NCBI GenBank assembly: GCA_964545205.1
Contig: CAZJFH010000080.1
Coordinates: 1 to 21,445, forward strand
Source: CAZJFH01 sp964545205
Lineage (GTDB): Bacteria > Pseudomonadota > Alphaproteobacteria > Rhodospirillales > Magnetospirillaceae
Direction: 5' to 3'
Length of the DNA: 21,445 nt
This document shows, one piece after another, positions 8,482 to 17,912 of this stretch. Position 1 is the stretch's first letter. Every line of letters begins with the position of its first letter. The notes beneath the pieces were generated by a model. That model was not told the origin of the DNA. It was given only the letters and a program-made list of their open reading frames with translations, and searched no databases. Both the position numbers and the translations under genes were made by a program.

Positions 8482-8618
8482 GGCGATTCCCCACGGATGT
8501 CGGCGGCAATGTAGGCGCCGGCGCGACGAAATGCCAGCGCTTGCGGCATAGGCCCTGGGCAAGGCCGCGATTTCGGCATATCTCTAGGAATCAGAGCCAC
8601 TTGCGGGAGGCGCCGCGG

Positions 8619-9890
8619 ATGCCGGCCGAAAACATCGAGCTGTTCCAGCCGCTCGCCGTCGCACTGGTGATCGGACTGCTGATCGGCATCGAGCGCGGCT
8701 GGCACCAGCGGGACGAGCCCGAAGGGGCGCGGGTGGCCGGCGTGCGCACCTTCGCGCTCATCGGCCTGCTGGGCGGCGTGCTGGGGATGTTGTCGCGGGT
8801 GGTCGGCGACGTCGTGCTGGCGCTCGGGCTTCTCGCCGTCACCGTGCTGGTCGTCGTCGCCCACTGGGTGCGCAGCCGGCGGGCCGAGGATGTCGGCATG
8901 ACCACCGAGATCGCCGAGATCCTGACCCTGAGCCTGGGCATGCTGGCGGTCCGGGTCGACATCGAGGCGGCCGCCGCCGGGGCCGTTGTGGTGGTGGCGC
9001 TGCTGGCGGCCAAGGAGCCGCTGCACCGCTGGCTGAGCACGCTCGAGCGCCTCGAACTGGTCGCCGCGACCAAGCTGCTGCTGATCTCGGTGGTGCTGCT
9101 GCCGATCCTGCCGGACGAGGGCTACGGCCCCGGCGAGGTCATCAACCCGTTCAAGCTGTGGCTGCTGGTGGTGCTGATCGCGGCGCTGTCGTTCACCGGC
9201 TATTTCGCCATCAAGCTGGCGGGGGCGCGGCTGGGAACGCTGCTGACCGGCGTGTTCGGCGGCCTGGCCTCGTCGACCGCCCTGACGGTCAGCTTCGCGC
9301 GGCTCGGCCGCAACGCCCCCGGTCTGCAGTCGAACCTGGCGGCGGGGGTCGCGGTGGCGGCTTCGACGATGCTGTTGCGGCTGGCGGTGATCGTGGTGGT
9401 CATCGAGTGGCGGCTGCTGCCGCTGCTGGCCTGGCCGCTGGGCGCCATGGCGGCGGCCGGTTTCCTCGGCGCGCTGGCGCTGTGGTGGCGGGCCGAGGAC
9501 CGTTCGGCCAAGACCGGCGCCGACACGCCGTTGCAGAATCCGTTCGAGTTCGGCATGGCGCTGAAGTTCGCCGCCTTCCTGGCCGCCGTCCTGGTTCTCG
9601 CCGAACTCTCCAAGCGCTGGCTGGGCGACGCCGGCCTCTACGCCCTGGCGGCGATATCGGGACTGGCCGACGTCGACGCCATCTCGATCTCGGCCGCCAA
9701 CGCGGCGGCGACCGAGACCTCGCTGTATGTCGGCTTCACCGCCATCGTCATCGCCGCCGTGGTCAACACCGGCGTCAAGGCGGCGATGGTGTGGGGCCTG
9801 TGCGGCGGCACCATGGCCTGGCGCATCAGCGCCGTGGTCGCGGCGATGATCGCCGCCGCCGGCCTGGGCTGGTGGGTCGGCGGCGGCTGA
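8619..9890 (+). CDS. MgtC/SapB and DUF4010 domain membrane protein
   Basis: A 423-residue polytopic inner-membrane protein. The N-terminal part (about 10-140) has the MgtC/SapB signature, VALVIGLLIGIERGW followed by GVRTFALIGLLGG. The remainder matches the DUF4010 layout: about eight further hydrophobic segments with FGGLASSTALTVSFARLGR (about 207-225) and GLADVDAISISAA (about 347-359). Proteins of this COG3174 type are widespread and their transport role, if any, is unknown; MgtC proper helps survival in low magnesium. A strong GGGAGG site at 8605-8610 fixes the start, and the longer open frame from 8379 is not protein-like. No regulatory element such as an Mg riboswitch was recognised upstream. 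Confidence 0.82.
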   Translation: MPAENIELFQPLAVALVIGLLIGIERGWHQRDEPEGARVAGVRTFALIGLLGGVLGMLSRVVGDVVLALGLLAVTVLVVVAHWVRSRRAEDVGMTTEIAEILTLSLGMLAVRVDIEAAAAGAVVVVALLAAKEPLHRWLSTLERLELVAATKLLLISVVLLPILPDEGYGPGEVINPFKLWLLVVLIAALSFTGYFAIKLAGARLGTLLTGVFGGLASSTALTVSFARLGRNAPGLQSNLAAGVAVAASTMLLRLAVIVVVIEWRLLPLLAWPLGAMAAAGFLGALALWWRAEDRSAKTGADTPLQNPFEFGMALKFAAFLAAVLVLAELSKRWLGDAGLYALAAISGLADVDAISISAANAAATETSLYVGFTAIVIAAVVNTGVKAAMVWGLCGGTMAWRISAVVAAMIAAAGLGWWVGGG

Positions 9891-9942
9891 CGCGGCTCGC
9901 GCCGGTGGTGCCGGCGGCCCGGTTCCCGGCTACACTGCCGCG

Positions 9943-11124
9943 ATGCATGTCGCCGTCGCCGTCACACGCTGGCCCGTGATCCTCGCCGTCGTCCTCGCCG
10001 GCGTCTGCGCCGCCTTGCACGTCGGCAAGGTGCCGCCGGCGATTCCCCAGCTTCGCGCCGAATTCGGCCTCGGCCTGACCGCCGCGGGCTGGATCCTGTC
10101 GAGCTTCGCCGCGGTCGGCGCCGTCGCCGCCGCGGTGGCCGGCAGCCTCGGCGACCTGCTGACGCCGCGGCGCGCGATGCTGGGGGGATTGGCGCTGCTG
10201 GCCGCGGCCAGCCTCGCCGGCGCGGCGGCGCCGTCCGGCGGCGCGCTGCTGGCGCTGCGATTCGTCGAAAGCGCCGCGGCGCTGATGGTGGTGGTGTCGG
10301 GACCGGCCCTGATTTGGGGCGTCGTGCGCGCCGAGGACGTCCGTCCCGCCTTCGCCCTGTGGGGCTGCTGGATGCCGCTCGGCGCCGGGCTGATGATGCT
10401 GGTCTCGCCGTTGCTGCTGATCCATGGCCCCGGCTGGCGCGCCGCCTGGGCCTTCGCGGCGGCGGCGAGCGCGGCGGCGGGCCTGCTGCTGTGGCACGTC
10501 ACTCGCGGGCTGCCGCGGGCGCGCGCCGCGATCGGCTTCGACCTGCCGGTCCTGGTGCGGCGGCCCGGGCCGTGGCTGCTGGCGGTGGCGTTCTGCGTCT
10601 ACAGCCTGTCCTACAATGCGCTGGTCGGGTTCTTTCCCGTTCTGCTGGTCGAGCGGCTCGCGCTGGCGCCCGCCTGGGCGATGGTGCTGTCGGGGCTGGT
10701 GGTGCTGGTCAACGTCTTCGGCAACCTGGGCGCCGGCCGCCTGGCGCGGCGGGGCTGGCCGCGCTGGACGAGCATGGTCGCCGCGTTCCTGGCGATGGCC
10801 GCCACCGCCCCGCTGGTGTTTTCCGAGCTGCTGCCCGACGGCGGCCGTCTGCTCGCCGCCGCCGCCTTCTCGGCGCTCGGGGGGCTGCTGCCGGCCACGG
10901 TCCTCGGCGCGGCGGCGCTGTTCGCGCCGCGGCCGTCGGCGGTCGGCGGCGTCAACGGATTCGTCGTCCAGGGCTCGAATGTCGGCCAGCTTCTCGGCCC
11001 GCCGCTGCTGGCCGCGGTGGTGGTGGCGGCGGGGTGGACGGCGGCGGCCGGTCTGATCGTCGCCGCCGCGACGGTCGGCCTGGCGGCGGCGCTCGGACTG
11101 CGGCGGCTGGAGGGCAGGGGATGA
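9943..11124 (+). CDS. Major facilitator superfamily permease (CynX/NimT-like)
   Basis: A 393-residue permease with about twelve membrane helices in two halves, split by a loop near residues 188-205. The loop after helix 2 (GSLGDLLTPRRAMLGG, about 66-81) is the MFS A-motif region. The overall pattern resembles the COG2807 cyanate/nitroimidazole-type transporters, but the substrate cannot be read from sequence. No SD site precedes the ATG; a TACACT hexamer at 9931-9936 ends 6 bp before it, so a leaderless transcript is conceivable though no -35 is evident. The stop overlaps the start of the MOT1-like gene (ATGA), so the two permeases are translationally coupled and possibly share a pathway. Confidence 0.8.
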   Translation: MHVAVAVTRWPVILAVVLAGVCAALHVGKVPPAIPQLRAEFGLGLTAAGWILSSFAAVGAVAAAVAGSLGDLLTPRRAMLGGLALLAAASLAGAAAPSGGALLALRFVESAAALMVVVSGPALIWGVVRAEDVRPAFALWGCWMPLGAGLMMLVSPLLLIHGPGWRAAWAFAAAASAAAGLLLWHVTRGLPRARAAIGFDLPVLVRRPGPWLLAVAFCVYSLSYNALVGFFPVLLVERLALAPAWAMVLSGLVVLVNVFGNLGAGRLARRGWPRWTSMVAAFLAMAATAPLVFSELLPDGGRLLAAAAFSALGGLLPATVLGAAALFAPRPSAVGGVNGFVVQGSNVGQLLGPPLLAAVVVAAGWTAAAGLIVAAATVGLAAALGLRRLEGRG

Positions 11125-12248
11125 GGCGCCGCTTCGTCTGGAGCCTGCGCGAGCTGTCGGGTGCCTTCGGCGATCTCGGCACCTTCCTGCCGCACGTCGT
11201 CGGCGCCATCACCCTGGTCGGCATGGCCCCGGCCGCGGTGCTGGCCGGGTTCGGCGCCTTCTACGTCGCCAGCGGCCTGTTCTATCGGCTGCCGATGGCG
11301 GTGCAGCCGATGAAGGCGGTGTCGGCCGCGGTGCTGATCGAGGGCATGACGCCGGGCGCCGTCGCCGCGTCCGGAGCGATCCTCGGGCTGCTGCTGCTCG
11401 CGCTGGCGCTGAGCGGGGTGCTGGCGCGGCTCGTGCGGCTGATACCCGGCACGGTCACCGCCGGCCTGCAGCTCGGCCTCGGCGTCGCGCTGGCCTGGCT
11501 GGGGATTCGGCTGATGGCCGAGACCTGGTGGCTGGGGCTGCTGACCGGCGCCGCGATCCTGGTCCTCGGCCGCGGCCGCCGGCTGCCGGTGGCGCTGATC
11601 GCGCTGGCGGCCGGCACCGGGGCGGGGGCGCTGGCCGGGCTGGTGCCGGCGCTGCCGCCGCTGGACCTCGGCCTGCATCTGCCGGCGCCGGTGGTCCCGG
11701 CCTGGGACGAAGTCCTGTTCGGCCTCGAACACGCGGTGCTGCCGCAACTGCCGCTGACCGTGACCAACGCGGTGATCGTCGCCGCCTCGCTGACCCGCCA
11801 CTTCTATCCGGAGCATGCGGCCCGCGCCAGCGAGCGGAACCTGGCGCTGAGCCAGGGCGCCGCCAACCTGCTGCTGGCCCCGTTCGGCGCCTATCCGATG
11901 TGCCACGGCAGCGGCGGCATCGCCGCCCACCACCGGTTCGGCGCCCGCAGCGGCGCCGCACCGGTGATCATCGGCGTCGCGCTGCTGGCGCTCGGGCTGG
12001 TGCTGGGACCGGGCGGCTACGCCTTGCTGGCCGCCATTCCGGACGCCGTGCTCGGCGCGCTGCTGGCGTTTTCCGGCCTCGAACTGGCGGCCTCGGCCAA
12101 GCTTGCGCGCTGGCGCGGATCAAGGCTGGGAATCGTCGCGGGGATGGGCGCGCTGTGCGTGGCCGCGAATCCGGCCGTCGCCTTCGCGCTGGGCTGGCCG
12201 GCCGCGGCCCTCGTCGAGCGCCTGCGGCCAGCGCAGCCGATCAGGTGA
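11121..12248 (+). CDS. MOT1-family molybdate (or sulfate) permease
   Basis: A 375-residue membrane protein with about ten to eleven helices. It carries both signatures of the MOT1 molybdate transporter family: the N-terminal FGDLGTFLPHVVGAI with PMAVQPMKAVSAA (about 52-64), and YPMCHGSGGIAAHHRFGARSG (about 258-278). MOT1 proteins, first described in plants and algae, import molybdate at low concentration; bacterial relatives are often annotated as putative sulfate transporters. Import of molybdate is therefore the likeliest role, sulfate a weaker option. The start overlaps the MFS stop (ATGA). The 3' end overlaps the convergent RAM-domain gene by 8 bp, and no terminator is seen between them. 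Confidence 0.82.
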   Translation: MRRRFVWSLRELSGAFGDLGTFLPHVVGAITLVGMAPAAVLAGFGAFYVASGLFYRLPMAVQPMKAVSAAVLIEGMTPGAVAASGAILGLLLLALALSGVLARLVRLIPGTVTAGLQLGLGVALAWLGIRLMAETWWLGLLTGAAILVLGRGRRLPVALIALAAGTGAGALAGLVPALPPLDLGLHLPAPVVPAWDEVLFGLEHAVLPQLPLTVTNAVIVAASLTRHFYPEHAARASERNLALSQGAANLLLAPFGAYPMCHGSGGIAAHHRFGARSGAAPVIIGVALLALGLVLGPGGYALLAAIPDAVLGALLAFSGLELAASAKLARWRGSRLGIVAGMGALCVAANPAVAFALGWPAAALVERLRPAQPIR

Positions 12249-12480
12249 AGGCCTTGAAGGCGATGATCGTGAAGGTGTCCTTGACCCCGGGCAGGATCTG
12301 GATGGTGCCGTTGACGAAATGGCCGATGTCGTCGCCGTCATCGAGATAGCACTTCAGCATCAGGTCGTACTGGCCTGAAATCGAATGCACTTCCGACACG
12401 CGCTCGGTCTCGACGGCTTCCGCCGCGACGTCGTAGGAACGGCCGAGTTCGCACTTGACCATCACGAAGATCGTCTGCAT
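12241..12480 (-). CDS. Stand-alone Lrp/AsnC effector-binding (RAM) domain protein
   Basis: A 79-residue protein that is just the C-terminal ligand-binding domain of Lrp/AsnC regulators: a beta-alpha-beta-beta-alpha-beta ferredoxin-like fold with MVKCELGRSYDVAAEAV, VSEVHSISGQYDLMLKCYL and ILPGVKDTFTIIAF. The helix-turn-helix is absent. Such single-domain proteins (SraA-like in Thermus, others in archaea and proteobacteria) assemble into rings and bind amino acids, and some modulate full-length Lrp proteins. A strong GAGGAGG site, located inside the 3' end of the helicase gene, supports ATG 12480, 4 bp past the helicase stop. It is therefore cotranscribed with the helicase; the reason for that pairing is unknown. 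Confidence 0.8.
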   Translation of the reverse strand: MQTIFVMVKCELGRSYDVAAEAVETERVSEVHSISGQYDLMLKCYLDDGDDIGHFVNGTIQILPGVKDTFTIIAFKAFT

Positions 12481-12484
12481 CGCC

Positions 12485-14017
<1,533 letters not shown>

Positions 14018-14018
14018 A

Positions 14019-14069
14019 TTATCGATTCGAACCGCTCGCGTTGGAAACGCAGGAAAAAAACGGACACAT
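14019..14069 (-). CDS. Possible 16-codon leader ORF upstream of the helicase
   Basis: An ATG at 14069 opens a 16-residue frame (MCPFFSCVSNASGSNR) whose TAA lies 1 bp before the helicase ATG. It falls wholly inside the predicted 5' leader. It has no clear SD site and would start only about 6 nt from the predicted transcription start, so it could be leaderless-like. It may couple to helicase translation, which itself lacks an SD, or may be chance. Confidence 0.25.
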   Translation of the reverse strand: MCPFFSCVSNASGSNR

Positions 14070-14081
14070 GTGCGAAGCCGG

Positions 14082-14109
14082 ATAATAGAGTGTCGCGTCC
14101 GGCTGTCAA
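14082..14109 (-). promoter_or_regulatory. Sigma-70-type promoter of the helicase operon
   Basis: On the minus strand a perfect -35 TTGACA (14104-14109) is followed, after 16 bp, by -10 TATTAT (14082-14087), 11 of 12 consensus bases. Transcription would start near 14075, giving a leader of about 58 nt that contains a run of seven T. This is the best housekeeping promoter in the window and fits a highly expressed gene. Confidence 0.75.
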
Positions 14110-14182
14110 TCGCGCCGCGGGCGGGGTTGGCGCGATCGGACCATTCGGATAGCGTTTATACGGAAAATGCGGGAGAACGCAC

Positions 14183-14725
14183 ATGCTGATGACGGCGCGC
14201 GACAGCGGCTTGGTGATCGTGGACGTGCAGGAACGCCTGCTGCCGGCGATGGCCGATCCGGATTCGGTGGTTCGCGGCTGCGGCACGCTGATGCAGGCGG
14301 CGCGGCGGCTCGACCTGCCGATGCTGGTTTCCGAGCAGTACCCGAAGGGCATCGGCCCGACCGTGGCGGCGCTGAAGGCGCTGATGGCGCCCGACGCGGT
14401 GCTCGAGAAACTGCATTTCTCGTGCGGCGAGGATCCCGGCGTCACCGACCGGCTGCGCGGCTTCGGCCGCCGCCAGGTGGTGGTGGCGGGCATCGAGGCG
14501 CATGTCTGCGTGCTGCAGAGCGCGTTGCGCTTCCGACAGCAGGGCTACGAGGTCTTCGTCGCCGCCGACGCCTGCTCGTCGCGGGTGCCGCGCAACGCCG
14601 AGATCGGCTTCGACCGCCTGCGCCAGAACGGCGTCTCGGTGGTCTCGGTCGAGATGGTGCTGTTCGAATGGCTGAACTGCGCCGGCACGCCGGAATTCAA
14701 GGATTTGATGAAGCTGATCAAGTAA
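14183..14725 (+). CDS. Isochorismatase-family cysteine hydrolase
   Basis: A 180-residue cytoplasmic hydrolase of the isochorismatase/nicotinamidase-like superfamily, closest in outline to YcaC-type proteins. The catalytic triad is visible: Asp14 in VIVDVQERL, Lys76 in EKLHFS and Cys109 in EAHVCV, followed by the usual helix and VAADACSSR. The typical nicotinamidase metal-site pattern (DxHxxxH) is not present, so a nicotinamidase role is unlikely despite the nad operon in the window. The substrate is unknown. A GGGAGA site at about 14170-14175 supports ATG 14183 (Met3 is an alternative). Its promoter is not clear. It lies 13 bp upstream of an alpha/beta hydrolase, probably in one operon. Confidence 0.82.
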   Translation: MLMTARDSGLVIVDVQERLLPAMADPDSVVRGCGTLMQAARRLDLPMLVSEQYPKGIGPTVAALKALMAPDAVLEKLHFSCGEDPGVTDRLRGFGRRQVVVAGIEAHVCVLQSALRFRQQGYEVFVAADACSSRVPRNAEIGFDRLRQNGVSVVSVEMVLFEWLNCAGTPEFKDLMKLIK

Positions 14726-14738
14726 GGCGCTGTTCGAC

Positions 14739-15434
14739 ATGGAAAACTTGGTTCTGCTGCCTGGGCTGCTCAACGACGCCGACCTGTGGGCGCACCAGGT
14801 CGGGACCCTGGCCGACATCGCCGCCGTCACGGTGGCCGACCTGACCCGCGACGACGACATGGCGGCGATGGCGCGGCGCGTGCTGGATGCGGCGCCCGCG
14901 CAGTTCGCCCTGGCCGGGCTGTCGATGGGCGGCTACGTCGCCCAGGAGATCATGCGCCAGGCGCCGGAGCGCGTGACCCGGCTGGCGCTGATCGACACCG
15001 CCGCGCGCGCCGACCTGCCGGAGCAGAAGGAACGCCGGCTGCGCGCGATCGAGATCGCGCGCGGCGGCCGTTTCGATTCGATCATGCCCGAGCTGCTGCC
15101 CAACCTGATCGATCCCGACCGCCTGAACGACGCGGTGCTGACCGGACGGGTGATCGCCATGGCGCGCAATGTCGGCGCCGAGGCGTTCGAGCGCCAGCAG
15201 ACGGCGATCATGAACCGCCCGGACGGCCGCGACGACCTGAAGCGCATCGACTGCCCGACCCTGGTCCTGGTCGGCCGCCAGGACGCGCTGACCCCGCCCA
15301 AGGTCGCCGCCGAGATCGCCGCGAATCTGCGGCGCGGCCGGCTGGTGATCGTCGAGGATTGCGGCCATCTGGCGCCGATCGAGCGGCCGCGGACGGTCAG
15401 CGCGGTGCTGCGCTACTGGCTGCAGGACGGCTAG
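14739..15434 (+). CDS. Alpha/beta-fold hydrolase
   Basis: A 231-residue alpha/beta hydrolase. The first strand and oxyanion loop are VLLPGLLNDADLW, the nucleophile elbow is GLSMGG with Ser62, the acid is Asp182 in GRQDALTPP, and the base is His210 in DCGHLAPIE. All catalytic residues are intact. It has no signal peptide, so it is cytoplasmic. The family covers esterases, lactonases and C-C bond hydrolases, and the substrate cannot be named. It is probably cotranscribed with the upstream cysteine hydrolase (13-bp gap). Its stop is 5 bp from that of the convergent STAS gene. Confidence 0.83.
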   Translation: MENLVLLPGLLNDADLWAHQVGTLADIAAVTVADLTRDDDMAAMARRVLDAAPAQFALAGLSMGGYVAQEIMRQAPERVTRLALIDTAARADLPEQKERRLRAIEIARGGRFDSIMPELLPNLIDPDRLNDAVLTGRVIAMARNVGAEAFERQQTAIMNRPDGRDDLKRIDCPTLVLVGRQDALTPPKVAAEIAANLRRGRLVIVEDCGHLAPIERPRTVSAVLRYWLQDG

Positions 15435-15439
15435 GGCGC

Positions 15440-15742
15440 TCAGGCGACCGGCATCAACTGGTCGAACCGCGCCCGCTTGAGGCCGTCGAGGACGCGGCCC
15501 GAGGCGTTGCGCAGCGACAGCGCCGCGCCCTTCGCCCTGGCGGCGTCGTGCGCGAGCACGAACAGGCTCATGCCGCTCGAATCGAGGAAGTCGACGCCGC
15601 CGAGGTCGAATTCCCAGGTCTTCGCCACCGCGCCGCTGAAGCGGCCGATGATCTCCGGGTACTTCGAGACGTCCTTGAAGGTGACGGAGCCCCGCAGCGC
15701 GGCGCGGGCGGTGCCGCCGGATTCGGTGAAGGTGTATTCCAT
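15440..15742 (-). CDS. Single-domain STAS protein (anti-sigma-factor-antagonist-like)
   Basis: A 100-residue protein consisting of one STAS domain. The conserved loop FLDSSGMSLF puts the phosphorylatable serine at Ser55, equivalent to Ser58 of SpoIIAA, so it could be switched by a serine kinase. AAGGA lies 8 bp before the ATG. It sits 14 bp downstream of the chemoreceptor gene and is almost certainly in its operon. No HPK/RsbW-like kinase or anti-sigma factor is in the window, so the partner is unknown. Possible roles are tuning a partner-switching pathway, or binding the receptor or its kinase. Confidence 0.8.
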   Translation of the reverse strand: MEYTFTESGGTARAALRGSVTFKDVSKYPEIIGRFSGAVAKTWEFDLGGVDFLDSSGMSLFVLAHDAARAKGAALSLRNASGRVLDGLKRARFDQLMPVA

Positions 15743-15756
15743 CGGGCTGTTCCTTG

Positions 15757-17805
15757 TCAGGCGGTGCGCACGTTGCTGAGGAAGGAGTTGACCTGCTCGC
15801 GCAGGCTCGCCGAGTTCCGCGCCAGGCCCTTGGCGGCCTCCAGCACCTGACGGCCGTTCTTGCCGGTGACCTGGGCGGCTTCCGACACCCCGTTGACGTT
15901 GCCGCTGACCTCGCCGGTGCCGGCGGCGGCCTGCTGGACGTTGCGGGCGATCTCGCCGGTCGCCGCGCCCTGCTGCTCGATCGCCGCCGCGATGGCGGCG
16001 CCGATCTCGCTGATGCGCTGGCTGGTGGCGTTGATGTTGGCGATCGCGGTCACCGCGCGGCCGGTCGAGTTCTGGATGGCGCCGATCTGGGAGCCGATCT
16101 CCTCGGTGGCGCGGGCGGTCTGGTTGGCCAGCGCCTTGACCTCGCCGGCCACCACCGCGAAGCCCTTGCCGGCCTCGCCGGCGCGGGCGGCCTCGATGGT
16201 GGCGTTGAGCGCCAGCAGGTTGGTCTGGCTGGCGATGTCGCTGATCAGGCTGACCACCTCGCCGATCTTCTCGACCTCGCCGGCCAGCGCGCCGATCAGC
16301 GCGTTGGTCTCCTCGGCCTCGTGGCGGGCGCTGCCGGCGATGCGCGAGGATTCGTGGACCTGGCGGTTGATCTCGGAGATCGAGGCGGTGAGCTCCTCGG
16401 TGGCGCTGGCGACGGTCTGGACGTTGGCCGAGGTCTGCTCGGTCGCGGCGGCGGCGATCGTCGCCTGCCGCGCCGTCTGCTCGGCGGTGGCGGCCATCGA
16501 CTGCGCGACCTGCTCCATCTCGGTGGCCGCGCTGCCCATGTCGTCGAGGGCGTGGGTGACCTCGGCGTTGAACTCGCGCAGCAACTGGTCGATGACCGCG
16601 GCGCGGGCCTGCTTGCTTTCCTGCTCGCGCCTTTGCGCCTCGGCGAGGCGGTCGGCCTCGATCTTGTTGTCGCGGAAGACCGCCACGGCGCGCGACATGG
16701 CGCCGATCTCGTCCTTGCGCTCGCTGCCTTCGATCGTCAGCCCGACGTCGCCGCCGGCCAGCCGGCGCATGACCTCGGCCAGGCCGAGCAGCGGCCGCGT
16801 CGTGCTGCGCACCGCGACCAGGGCGAGCAGCACCGCCGCCGCGACGGTCAGCGCCGCCAGGCCGCCGCTCCACACCAGCGCCTCGACGGCGCCGCCCTTC
16901 TTGGCGGCGGTGAGCGCGCGAAGATCGTCGGCCAGGCGATCCTCGACGGCCTTGAGCAGGTCGATGCGCTTGGTGGTGATGGCGAACCAGTCCGGCGCCT
17001 TGACGCCCTGGGTGCCGGCGCCGCCGAACACGCTGGCGTAGGCGACGTCGCGCAGGCGCGCGACCTCCTTGACCGGCTCGCCGACCAGGGTCGCGTCGAA
17101 GAATTGCCGTTGCGCGGCGCCCGCGTAGCTGCGGAAGACGGAATAGAACGCCTGCTCCTCGGCGCCGAGCTGGACGAGGCGCAGGTAGAGCGGCTTGTCG
17201 AACGTGCCGGCGGCGAAACCGGCCGATCCGGTGGCGCGCTCCTGCCCGGCGCGCTCCTTGCCCTCCATCAGCGCGACATAGGCCGAGACCTGGGCCGAAA
17301 CGGCGGTGTCGGGGCTGGTCAGCGACAGATCCTTCACGACGCCGATCAGCTCGGCGATCGTGCGGGTGTAGGCGCCGATCGCCTGCTTGGGATCGATCGC
17401 CTGGTCGTCGACGGCGGTCCGTTGCGTGATGAGCTTCTCGACGCTCTGGCGGGCCTTGGCCACGTGCTCGGCGACGGCGCCGGCCAGCGAGGTCGAGGCG
17501 ACGGTCGCCTCGAGGCGGGTGCGGGCGGCGTCGCTGTCCTTGCGCTGCTGGCCCAGCTCCTTGACGAATTGCGTGCCCTTGCTGCCGAGGAACAGCGCCG
17601 AGGCGCCGCGTTCCTTCTGCAGCTCGTGCACCAGCCCGCTGGCGTCCGACGCAAGTCCGGCCAGCCCGATCAGGCTTTCGGCCTGACGGACCATCGCCAG
17701 CCGATCCGAGATCAGCCAGCCCGAAAACACCAGAAGACCCAGCACGGGAAGCGTCAGCGCGATGGCGATGCGCGCCCCGATCGACCTGTCATTCCACCAC
17801 TGCAT
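15757..17805 (-). CDS. Methyl-accepting chemotaxis protein with NIT (nitrate/nitrite-sensing) domain
   Basis: A 682-residue transmembrane chemoreceptor. TM1 is at about 13-33. The periplasmic domain (about 35-305) has the NIT signature ELQKERGASALFLGSKG (about 61-77) and a second ALMEGKERAGQERA helix. TM2 is at about 309-332, followed by HAMP (about 332-385) and a long cytoplasmic coiled coil with the conserved hairpin tip DIASQTNLLALNATIEAARAGE (about 520-541). NIT domains bind nitrate or nitrite in NasR and related proteins, so nitrate taxis is plausible; other ligands are possible. There is no C-terminal CheR-docking pentapeptide (it ends SNVRTA). GGGGGA lies upstream of the ATG; a TATAGA hexamer near 17836-17841 is the only -10-like element. 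A STAS gene follows 14 bp downstream. Confidence 0.87.
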   Translation of the reverse strand: MQWWNDRSIGARIAIALTLPVLGLLVFSGWLISDRLAMVRQAESLIGLAGLASDASGLVHELQKERGASALFLGSKGTQFVKELGQQRKDSDAARTRLEATVASTSLAGAVAEHVAKARQSVEKLITQRTAVDDQAIDPKQAIGAYTRTIAELIGVVKDLSLTSPDTAVSAQVSAYVALMEGKERAGQERATGSAGFAAGTFDKPLYLRLVQLGAEEQAFYSVFRSYAGAAQRQFFDATLVGEPVKEVARLRDVAYASVFGGAGTQGVKAPDWFAITTKRIDLLKAVEDRLADDLRALTAAKKGGAVEALVWSGGLAALTVAAAVLLALVAVRSTTRPLLGLAEVMRRLAGGDVGLTIEGSERKDEIGAMSRAVAVFRDNKIEADRLAEAQRREQESKQARAAVIDQLLREFNAEVTHALDDMGSAATEMEQVAQSMAATAEQTARQATIAAAATEQTSANVQTVASATEELTASISEINRQVHESSRIAGSARHEAEETNALIGALAGEVEKIGEVVSLISDIASQTNLLALNATIEAARAGEAGKGFAVVAGEVKALANQTARATEEIGSQIGAIQNSTGRAVTAIANINATSQRISEIGAAIAAAIEQQGAATGEIARNVQQAAAGTGEVSGNVNGVSEAAQVTGKNGRQVLEAAKGLARNSASLREQVNSFLSNVRTA

Positions 17806-17912
17806 CGAAGTCGTCCCCCAACTACCCTGCGCAATCTATAGCTCAGTTCGTCGATTTCGAATTCACAAAAAAATGGACCGTCGCGGAACTCCGGGGAGAG
17901 CCCGATTCGAAC

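Noticed and set aside
14183..14725. Isochorismatase-like protein considered as nicotinamidase (PncA) because of the nad operon in the window
   Set aside because: The DxHxxxH metal site of PncA is not visible, and the gene is 3.5 kb from the nad operon in a separate transcription unit.
15754..17841. 695-residue plus-strand frame opposite the chemoreceptor
   Set aside because: Shadow of the MCP gene; low-complexity Gly/Ala/Asp/Leu translation and no recognisable domain.
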